This document shows positions 1-5,867 of a stretch of DNA of 10,158 bases, in pieces; the stretch's first letter is position 1, and the number at the start of each line of letters is the position of its first letter. Source of the stretch: CBDCME01 sp965218865 (GTDB taxonomy: Bacteria > Pseudomonadota > Alphaproteobacteria > JAAXGF01); the NCBI GenBank assembly GCA_965218865.1, contig CBDCME010000054.1:1-10158 (forward strand), in the 5' to 3' direction. The translations under genes and the position numbers were made by a program. The notes below the pieces were generated by a model. It saw nothing but the letters and a program-made list of their open reading frames with translations, ran no database searches and was not told where the DNA came from.

Positions 1-68
1 AAAACGACCTCGTCACGAAGCAAGAGATCGAGAAACAGACCGAGGAAATGCTGCAAGACGGAAAATAG
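1..68 (+). CDS. 3' end of an unidentified gene (partial)
   Basis: An open frame (codons in phase with position 3) enters from the left edge and stops at the TAG at 66-68. About 21 residues are visible, ending LVTKQEIEKQTEEMLQDGK. They are charged, Glu/Lys/Gln-rich and probably helical. A strong intrinsic terminator lies 32 bases after the stop, which supports this as the real end of a plus-strand transcription unit. Too little is present to name a family. Confidence 0.5.
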   Translation, partial: NDLVTKQEIEKQTEEMLQDGK

Positions 69-99
69 AGGCTTCTCCATGATTCAAAACTACCTGGCG

Positions 100-133
100 C
101 CGGGGCAGAGCTTGTACGCTCGCCCCGGTTTTT
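100..133 (+). terminator. Rho-independent terminator
   Basis: A 7 bp perfect GC stem (CCGGGGC 100-106 with GCCCCGG 122-128) is extended inward by a 4 bp stem (GAGC 108-111 with GCTC 118-121) after a one-base bulge. It is followed at once by five T (129-133). This is the classic intrinsic terminator form on the plus strand, placed just after the partial gene that stops at 68. The insertion sequence begins about 10 bases later, so the IS sits downstream of this terminator and leaves that transcription unit intact. Confidence 0.85.
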
Positions 134-143
134 CGGCACCCAG

Positions 144-165
144 TGGATCGTCGCCCGTGAAGAAC
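144..165 (+). repeat. Left terminal inverted repeat of the IS
   Basis: The inner part CCGTGAAGAAC is identical to the reverse complement of the right end (1700-1721); over 22 bases 19 match. The repeat starts about 10 bases after the T-tract of the upstream terminator. The 170 bases between this repeat and the transposase start show no other gene. Confidence 0.75.
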
Positions 166-336
166 GTGTAAGCGGCTGATGTTGGTAGCTCTTTCGGTTT
201 GGCGAAGTAATCGGATTTGCAAGAAAACGGGTTTTGGGCCTGAAAAGCTTGCGATTTGAAATAATTGATTTTGGGGATTCCCTTCCGTTGCGGAACGTGA
301 TTCTCTGCTCCCGTCGATTGGGATTGGAGAACTGTG

Positions 337-1692
337 ATGAAGCCATCGCGCAAGGTGTCATCGGGAATAGAGGACCTGTTCCGCTCGCGGTTCGAAAACA
401 TCATCAACCTGCGCCACGAGTTGGTGGTGTTGGGGGGCCGGATCGCGTGGACTTTCTTCGACGAGACCTATGAAGCCTTGTATTCGGAGGAGGGTCGGCC
501 GGGGGTCCCGACGCGGTTGATGGTTGGGCTGCACATCCTCAAGCATATGTTCGATCTCTCGGATGAGGAGGTCTGCGAGCGCTGGGTCTACGACCCATAC
601 TTCCAGTGCTTCTGCGGCGAAGAGTACTTTCAGCATGAGCTGCCCATGGAGCGCTCGTCGATGACCCGGTGGCGGGACCGGATCGGGCCGGAAGGTTTGG
701 AGAAGGTATTCCAGGAGAGCCTGGCCGTGGCCCACCGGGTGGGGGCGCTGCGGGAGAAGGACCTCGAGCGGGTGACGGTGGACACCACCGTACAAGAGAA
801 GGCGATTGCCTTTCCGACCGACGCCAAACTGATGCAACGAGCCCGCGAGCGGCTGGTGCGACTGGCACGGGAGCACGGCATTGCCCTGCGTCAGTCCTAT
901 ACCCGCCTGGGCAAGAGGGCGTTGATCATGCAAGGCCGCTACCGCCATGCCAAACAGCACAAGCGGGCCAACAAGGCCCTGCGCAAGCTCAAGACCTATC
1001 TCGGGCGCACCGTCCGCGACATCCGCCGCAAGACGGCCCAGGAGGAGAGCCTACGGGATACCTTCCGCCGCCCCTTGTGGCTGGCCGAGCGGGTGTCGAC
1101 CCAGAAGCGGCGCGACCCCTTGCCCAAGGTCTATTCGCTCCACGCGCCCGAGGTCGAATGCATCGGCAAAGGGAAGGCGCACAAGCCGTACGAGTTCGGC
1201 TGCAAGGTCTCCGTGGCGGCGACCAATTCCCGCCCCCCCGGCGGCCAGTTCGTCGCCCACGTCAAGGCCTTCCACGGCAATCCCTATGATGGCCACACCT
1301 TGAGGCAGGTGATCGAAGAGATGGAACGCTGGACGGGGATATCGGCCGAGCGCATCTATGTCGACAAGGGATACCAGGGCCACGATTACCCCAACAAACA
1401 CCGCGTCTTTAGATCAGGCCAGAAACGCGGCATCACGCCGACGATCAAGAAGGAGCTCAGGCGGCGCTCCGCCGTCGAGGCCGTGATCGGACATCTCAAG
1501 AGCGATGGCAGGCTGGGGCGCAACTTCCTCAAAGGCCGCGACGGCGACAAGATCAACGCCATCCTCGCCGGCGCCGGCTACAACTACCGCCTTGTCCTCA
1601 AATGGCTGAGGCGTTTGTTTGTCCAAATCCTGGCCGCGCTCCTCAGCGACATCTCGCACCCCACCGCAAACCCAATCGCCGCTTCAGCTTGA
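337..1692 (+). CDS. IS5-family DDE transposase
   Basis: Predicted to cut and join the IS ends through an RNase H-fold DDE active site. The protein is 451 residues from ATG 337. GGAGA at 326-330 sits 6 bases upstream, which favours this ATG over the in-frame GTG at 334. The N-terminal part (about 20-130), with GVPTRLMVGLHILKHMF and the CGEEYFQHELP / SSMTRWR stretch, is the DUF772-type region of the family. Likely catalytic residues are D149 (VTVDTTVQEKA), D343 (IYVDKGYQGH) and E381 (SAVEAVIGHLK). A basic region around 195-235 lies between the first two. YSLHAPEVECIGKGKAHKPYEFG (about 266-288) is a family signature. No stop or frameshift is seen, so it looks functional. The IS5 family assignment is strong; the subgroup is from memory. 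Confidence 0.93.
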   Translation: MKPSRKVSSGIEDLFRSRFENIINLRHELVVLGGRIAWTFFDETYEALYSEEGRPGVPTRLMVGLHILKHMFDLSDEEVCERWVYDPYFQCFCGEEYFQHELPMERSSMTRWRDRIGPEGLEKVFQESLAVAHRVGALREKDLERVTVDTTVQEKAIAFPTDAKLMQRARERLVRLAREHGIALRQSYTRLGKRALIMQGRYRHAKQHKRANKALRKLKTYLGRTVRDIRRKTAQEESLRDTFRRPLWLAERVSTQKRRDPLPKVYSLHAPEVECIGKGKAHKPYEFGCKVSVAATNSRPPGGQFVAHVKAFHGNPYDGHTLRQVIEEMERWTGISAERIYVDKGYQGHDYPNKHRVFRSGQKRGITPTIKKELRRRSAVEAVIGHLKSDGRLGRNFLKGRDGDKINAILAGAGYNYRLVLKWLRRLFVQILAALLSDISHPTANPIAASA

Positions 1693-1753
1693 AATCAGGG
1701 TTCTTCACGGACGACTATTCAGCCAGTGGATAGACCCCAAAGAAGCCCTGATT
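1693..1753. other. Stem-forming inverted repeat spanning the right IS boundary
   Basis: AATCAGGGTTCTT (1693-1705) pairs with AAGAAGCCCTGATT (1740-1753) with one extra base, leaving a loop of about 34 bases. The left arm is inside the IS right after the transposase stop and the right arm is outside it. It could act as a read-through barrier, or the outer arm could be a scar of another related IS end facing the other way. There is no clear T-tract, so I do not call it a terminator. Confidence 0.35.
1700..1721 (-). repeat. Right terminal inverted repeat of the IS
   Basis: GTTCTTCACGGACGACTATT, seen in reverse complement, matches the left end at 144-165. It begins 8 bases after the transposase stop codon, a normal tight arrangement for IS5 elements. 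Confidence 0.75.
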
Positions 1754-2236
1754 CGATGACGAAATCGTTTTCGCCCCGGGCGCACCGAACAGTGAAAATC
1801 GACTGAGCACCATTCTCTGATATCGCCGACACCGCGAACAGCACAAAGCCTCAGCCGCTAAGTAAACCGCACCCAAAATGTCTCTTATGGGTCACCTGCC
1901 GCCGATGAATTACCGTCCCAACTCCGTCAGCTTGCTGGGGTAGAGCGGTCGAACGTAGCAGGACCGGGGGCATCGACTCCCGGCCCCCTCCGCGCCACCC
2001 ATTGGAGTGTCAGAAACCCCCGTTCAGATTCCACCGCCAGCTTTCCCACGCCAGCACAAACACCAGATTCCGGCGGCCGCGAAATGAGCGGCAGACAACA
2101 ATCCCCCCCGAAGCCAGTCGAGCGACAACGAACAACATCGATCGCGACACGACCCTCGATCGACGGTGACGATGGCCACCTCCGCTTTGCACGGGATCTA
2201 CTATTTTGGCGCCACACATCGTCCCCGTTGGCTATA
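1722..2236. other. Non-coding stretch between the IS and the caspase remnant
   Basis: About 515 bases without a convincing gene. An open frame starting at 2084 runs in phase into the caspase remnant, but its upstream part has no domain-like sequence and no good ribosome binding site. The only structured parts seen are a tRNA-like stretch near 1924-2002 and a TATAAT box at 2233-2238. Confidence 0.5.
1924..2002 (+). other. Possible tRNA-derived remnant
   Basis: TCAGCTTGCTGGGGTAGAGC (1927-1946) resembles a tRNA D arm. It is followed by CGGTC/GACCG (1946-1950 and 1962-1966), a 5 bp stem but with an 11-base loop. After that comes a T-arm-like GGGGGCATCGACTCCC (1966-1981) and an end reading GCGCCACC. 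Order and spacing recall a tRNA, but the anticodon loop is too long, the T loop lacks TTCGA, and no acceptor stem pairs. At best this is a decayed tRNA or an attachment-site relic; it may be chance. Confidence 0.2.
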
Positions 2237-2238
2237 AT
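2233..2238 (+). promoter_or_regulatory. Consensus -10 box before the caspase remnant
   Basis: A perfect TATAAT. No good -35 lies at 16-18 bases; the nearest candidate, TTGGCG at 2207-2212, is 20 bases away. It overlaps the upstream ATG at 2237, which argues for the GTG at 2258 as the start of the remnant. Confidence 0.3.
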
Positions 2239-2257
2239 GTCGGGAAAGGGGACTTCG

Positions 2258-2539
2258 GTGAGGCGGCTCGCACAGATCATCATTCGAATGACGATGATGC
2301 TCCTGGCGGGGCCCGCCATCGCGCAAACCACCGGCGATGCGTCGAACATCGCCGACGTGGCCGGTGACTACCACGCGCTGGTCATCGGCAATAATGACTA
2401 CGAGCACCTCGGGGACCAGGAAACCGACCGGGCCGCCGAACGCCTCGGTCACGGTCGGGGGAGACGCATATCGCCGAGTTCGGCCCACTCGGGAACGACC
2501 CCGGCCTCGACCCCGAACGCCAGCACCAGCAAGCCGTAA
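2258..2539 (+). pseudogene. Truncated caspase-like (peptidase C14) secreted protein
   Basis: From GTG 2258 (AAAGGGGA at 2245-2252, 5 bases away) the frame encodes a basic N-terminus, a hydrophobic run and a likely signal cleavage near AGPAIAQ. It then reads VAGDYHALVIGNNDYEHLGD, the typical first beta-strand of bacterial caspase/metacaspase domains (ALVIGNxxY). An alternative in-frame ATG is at 2237. After residue about 54 the family resemblance stops. The frame then runs as low-complexity Arg/Pro/Ser/Thr sequence antisense to the 3' end of the SLC13 gene and ends at 2539. The expected His and Cys catalytic residues are missing. I infer a deletion or rearrangement joining the 5' end of a caspase gene to sequence beside the transporter, with the breakpoint near 2410-2450. 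Confidence 0.7.
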
Positions 2540-3984
2540 GCCAGGGTGCTGATGATGACGATCGCGGCCAGGTTGAGGATCAACCCGGCCCGCGCCATTT
2601 CCGGTAGCGTGACCCGCCCACTGCCGTAGACGATTGCGTTGGGCGGCGTCGCGACCGGCAGCATGAAGGCACAGCTTGCTGCCAACACCGCCGGCACCGC
2701 GAGGAGGAGAGGATTCTCGCCCAGGCTCACGGCCAGGGCCGTGACCACCGGCAGAAACGCCGCGGTGGTCGCCATGTTGCTCGTCAACTCCGTCAAGAAG
2801 ACGATGACGATCGTGATGACGACGATAAATAGAACAATCGGAATGCCGCCCAGAACACCGGTGGCATCGACGATCCAGTGGGCGAGACCGCTTTGCTTGA
2901 TGCTCGCCGCGAGGCTCAGCCCGCCACCGAAGAGAATCAAAATACCCCAGGGCAGTTTTTTCGCCCACGACCAGTCCATGACGAACTCGCCCCGCCGCAG
3001 ATTGACCGGCAGGATAAATAGAACCAGCGCTGCGGCAAGTGCAATTCCCGCGTCGGAAAGGTTGACCTCGGGGAATTGCTGGGCCAAAAGCGGCCGAGTC
3101 ACCCAGGACAGGGCCGTTATTCCGGCCACCACGGCGACGCACTTCTCGCCCCAATTCCAAGGCCCCAATTCGCGCACCTCCTTGGCGATCAAGGCCTCCG
3201 TTCCGCGCACCCTTGTCCCGGCGATGCGATAGACGAAGTGGGTGAGCAGATACCAGGCCACCGGCAGAAACACGAGACTCACCGGGACCCCGACGAGCAT
3301 CCATTCGGTGAACCCGATGTCGACTCCGTAGGTTTCAAAAAAATAAGCGGCCAGAAGCGCGTTTGGCGGGGTTCCCACCAGGGTCCCGACGCCGCCGATG
3401 CTGGCCGCGTAGGCGGTGCCCAAAAGGAGGGCGAGAGCGAAGGTCTTGGTCGCTGGCGCTTCCTTATCCTGGTGGCGGTGCTCCGTGGTGAGATCGATGA
3501 CCGAGAGCGCGATCGGTAGCATCATCATCGTCGTCGCGGTGTTGCTTACCCACATGCTGAGAACGGCGGTGGCGGCCATGAAACCGCCGACGATCATCAC
3601 CGGATTCTCTCCCACCCGGCTCAGGATCTTGAGTGCCAGGCGCCGGTGCAGTCCCCAGCGCTGCATTCCCAAGGCGATGATGAAGCCGCCGATGAAAAGA
3701 AAAATAAGCGGATTGGCGAAGGGCCGCGTCGCTTCGCCAATTTCGGTGACCCCGAGAAGCGGAAAGGCAACCACCGGGACCAAGGCCGTCGCCGGCACCG
3801 GCAACGCCTCGCCGACCCACCAGCACACCATCAACATGGCGACCCCGGCGACTCGCCAGCCAGCGACCGAGAGATCCGCCGGCGGCGGCAGCACCAGGAC
3901 CAGAGCCATCACAGTCACTCCGGCGATGAAACCGACCAACTGCCGGACACCGAACTCTCGCCCCCCCGCCTCAAGGTCCGTCAT
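2449..3984 (-). CDS. SLC13/DASS-family divalent anion:Na+ symporter
   Basis: Predicted inner-membrane carrier that takes up di- or tricarboxylates (or sulfate) with sodium. The protein is 511 residues, close to the usual bacterial length, with about 11 or more hydrophobic segments. It carries the two family signatures in inverted-repeat halves: SNT at 147-149 (WVSNTATTMMMLPIA) followed by VGTPPN (203-208), and SNM at 402-404 (TELTSNMATTAAF) followed by VATPPN (444-449). These form the Na+ and substrate sites in the family; Met in place of Thr in the second motif is a tolerated-looking variation. The start is supported by GGAGG (3990-3994 on the complement), 5 bases from the ATG. Its 3' end overlaps the caspase remnant, antisense, by about 90 bases. 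No regulator is adjacent. The substrate cannot be told from sequence alone. Confidence 0.92.
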   Translation of the reverse strand: MTDLEAGGREFGVRQLVGFIAGVTVMALVLVLPPPADLSVAGWRVAGVAMLMVCWWVGEALPVPATALVPVVAFPLLGVTEIGEATRPFANPLIFLFIGGFIIALGMQRWGLHRRLALKILSRVGENPVMIVGGFMAATAVLSMWVSNTATTMMMLPIALSVIDLTTEHRHQDKEAPATKTFALALLLGTAYAASIGGVGTLVGTPPNALLAAYFFETYGVDIGFTEWMLVGVPVSLVFLPVAWYLLTHFVYRIAGTRVRGTEALIAKEVRELGPWNWGEKCVAVVAGITALSWVTRPLLAQQFPEVNLSDAGIALAAALVLFILPVNLRRGEFVMDWSWAKKLPWGILILFGGGLSLAASIKQSGLAHWIVDATGVLGGIPIVLFIVVITIVIVFLTELTSNMATTAAFLPVVTALAVSLGENPLLLAVPAVLAASCAFMLPVATPPNAIVYGSGRVTLPEMARAGLILNLAAIVIISTLAYGLLVLAFGVEAGVVPEWAELGDMRLPRP

Positions 3985-4134
3985 GACCGCCTCCGATCGA
4001 AAAGGTCAGGCACTCTAAAAGCCACACCCCCTAGGCGCAAGACCAGCCGGGACTCGCGGCCATTGAACCGGGCGCCGATTTGGCGGCAGGTTTGATTGTG
4101 TTCCGCTTGGGCGGGCGGGGGCCGCCGACGAACC

Positions 4135-4259
4135 TGTTCGAAAACTCGCGGTGCCGGCCCCCGCCCCCTCCCGGCCACCCCTATCAGCAACCTCTCGTGG
4201 GTGGCCGGGAGGGGGAGAGGGACAGACGCAAAAAATGCGCGGACGCGCATTTTCGAACA
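4135..4259 (+). repeat. Palindromic repeat element, copy A
   Basis: 125 bases bounded by perfect 10 bp inverted ends, TGTTCGAAAA (4135-4144) and TTTTCGAACA (4250-4259). Inside, a 17 bp perfect stem (4164-4180 with 4199-4215) encloses an 18-base loop, and its base continues as a weaker stem. A second hairpin (4232-4253) follows. AACC stands on both sides (4131-4134 and 4260-4263) and may be a 4 bp target duplication. However, copy B shares the AAC to the right of the element, so the boundary is not certain. A near-identical inverted copy lies at 9867-9996. The element abuts the stop codon of the response regulator-cyclase gene at 4264. It has no coding capacity, so it resembles a MITE or REP-like element. 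Confidence 0.85.
4230..4253 (-). terminator. Terminator-like hairpin inside repeat copy A
   Basis: On the minus strand AAAATGCGCG pairs with CGCGCATTTT around a 2-base centre, and the 3' arm ends in six T. It starts 11 bases after the stop of the minus-strand response regulator-cyclase gene, so it would serve as that gene's intrinsic terminator. The same hairpin is present in copy B. Confidence 0.6.
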
Positions 4260-4263
4260 AACC

Positions 4264-5490
4264 TTAGTAAGACACGGCCTTCAATCCCGCCACGTTATAG
4301 ACGACCACGGGCTTGCTGAATCCTTGGAGAGGTATATCCGGAATGCGAGAGATCATCACGGTGTCGTCGAGATCGGCGCCGATCCCTTGGGTGACGAGAA
4401 TCTGCCCGTTTTTCGCCCGATTGCAGAGCCGGGACGCGAGATTGACGACCGTACCGAAGGCCGCGTAGTCGAAACGCCCCAGAAACCCGATTTGCGCCAT
4501 GACCGCCTGGCCATTGGTGATAGCCACGCCGAAACCCAAATCGTAGCCGCGATCCCGCCACTTGCCGATCAACTTACCGACACTGTCGCGCATCGCGACC
4601 GCCATTTGGATGGCATGCTTGGACGGTTCCTCGCAGGGGAGGGGATCGTTGAAATAGGCCATCAATCCTTCCCCGGCGAAGCGTTCAAGGGTCGCCTCGA
4701 ATCGGTTGATGAGAGGCCCGAGAGCCAAATGGTAATCCCGCAAGACCTTCATGATTTCCTCGGGCTCGGCCGATTCGGAAAAGCGGACGAAGTTTCTGAG
4801 GTCGCAGTTGACCACGGTAATCTCGCTCCGATGGCTTTCCAAAAGTTTCTTGTTTTCGGACGAAGTGATGAGCTCGGCGATCTGGGGAGAGAAAAAACGC
4901 TTGAGATGGCTCATGTGTTCGATCTCAACAAGTTGCCCGGACACACGCTGATTCAATTGCTCGTTCCATTTCTTGAGCTGCGACGCCTGTTCCTCGGTTT
5001 TGTCGTGGAGAGCCTTGATGCGAAGCATCGATTTGACCCGCGCCACGAGCGCGGTGTGGTTTACCGGTTTGGCCAGGTATTCGTCGGCGCCCGCCTCGAG
5101 GCCGTCGACGATGTCCTTTGGATCGGACTTGGCGGTCACCATGATCACCGGCATGAAGGGGTACTCGGGATCGCCCCTCAACTGACGGCACACCTCGAAG
5201 CCATCCATTTTCGGCATCATAACATCCAGAAGCATCACGTCGGGGCGTAATTCGCGGGCGGCGGCCAGTCCTTGCACGCCGTCCGTCGCCGTATGAATTT
5301 CATATCCATGAGCCGCGAGCCGGCGCTCGAAAATTTCGAGGTTTTCGGCATTGTCGTCGACGATGAGAATCTGCGCTGGCGTTTTCACGATTGATGCCCG
5401 GCTGTTCCGTCCATGTACCAGTCGCTTCGCCGCGCGAACTGGCCTCGTTGTTACGGCGCCAAGCGCATGCGCCAACCATTTTCGGCTCAT
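4264..5490 (-). CDS. Response regulator with class III nucleotidyl cyclase domain
   Basis: Predicted soluble protein that makes cAMP (or cGMP) under control of phosphorylation by a partner kinase not in this window. Counting from ATG 5490 (408 residues): receiver domain about 39-155 with acidic pair D45/D46, phospho-acceptor D89 (MLLDVMMPKMDG), T119 and K141 (YLAKPVN); a linker helix 160-195; cyclase domain about 222-402. First metal ligand D230 (VNCDLRNF) is present. The second, 44 residues on, is E274 (FAGEGLMAYFNDP) where the family has Asp. Transition-state N350 and R354 (VVNLASRLC) are present. The first 34 residues are Arg-rich with no domain character and a poor ribosome site; GTG at 5388 (V35) is an alternative start directly before the receiver. 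It is divergent from the membrane cyclase at 5868. Reduced activity is possible because of E274. Confidence 0.88.
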   Translation of the reverse strand: MSRKWLAHALGAVTTRPVRAAKRLVHGRNSRASIVKTPAQILIVDDNAENLEIFERRLAAHGYEIHTATDGVQGLAAARELRPDVMLLDVMMPKMDGFEVCRQLRGDPEYPFMPVIMVTAKSDPKDIVDGLEAGADEYLAKPVNHTALVARVKSMLRIKALHDKTEEQASQLKKWNEQLNQRVSGQLVEIEHMSHLKRFFSPQIAELITSSENKKLLESHRSEITVVNCDLRNFVRFSESAEPEEIMKVLRDYHLALGPLINRFEATLERFAGEGLMAYFNDPLPCEEPSKHAIQMAVAMRDSVGKLIGKWRDRGYDLGFGVAITNGQAVMAQIGFLGRFDYAAFGTVVNLASRLCNRAKNGQILVTQGIGADLDDTVMISRIPDIPLQGFSKPVVVYNVAGLKAVSY

Positions 5491-5867
5491 TTTCGACCGA
5501 TTGTACTCGCTATCGCCGTCATCCCGAACCCCTATCCCAAATTATTCTTGACGGAAGACGAACCGAGCGATGTGAAGTGTGGCCGGTTCGGCAGTGGCAC
5601 CTTTGAACGTTTCGCAAAACCCAAGGTAGCCGCGCGTGGGCGATCGTTCCCACCTGGCGTGCCAATTCGCGTCCGTCGGTTAAGAGCCAACGCGAATGCA
5701 TTCTCCGATACGTCCCCTCTCCCAGACGTGATAGCTTTCTCCATGTTCGCCAACCAGGGGCCGTCGGGGCATCCCTATCGTCGCGACACCACGAGGCGGA
5801 CACTCCAGCCTTCGACGCCGCGGGCGGAGGTGGGGACTGATTTCGTCGAGTAAGCGGGGTAAGGGGC
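5491..5867. other. Divergent intergenic region between the two cyclase genes
   Basis: About 377 bases that should carry the promoters of both cyclase genes. Long open frames cross it on both strands, but none shows family-like protein sequence or a convincing start. A TTGACG at 5543-5548 could be a plus-strand -35, but no good -10 follows at the right spacing. I see no clear operator, terminator or RNA gene. Confidence 0.4.

Larger units (their letters stand above)
144..1721 (+). mobile_element. IS5-family insertion sequence, complete
   Basis: About 1.58 kb, bounded by imperfect inverted repeats at 144-165 and 1700-1721 (19 of 22 positions match), with a single intact transposase between them. 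Size, single-gene layout and transposase type fit the IS5 family, possibly the IS1478-like branch (from memory of the family, not searched). Exact tips are uncertain: the match weakens outward and no clean 2-4 bp target duplication is fixed. The 9-mer CCAGTGGAT occurs at 140-148 and 1723-1731, across or next to each end. The transposase is unbroken, so the element may still be active. Confidence 0.85.

Noticed and set aside
389..398. GGTTCGAAAA, similar to the end of the palindromic element
   Set aside because: It lies within the transposase reading frame (residues RFEN) and has none of the rest of the element; a chance match.
4096..5250. A 384-codon open frame on the plus strand
   Set aside because: It begins inside repeat copy A and runs antisense to the receiver-cyclase gene; the protein shows no family features, as expected for a GC-rich shadow frame.
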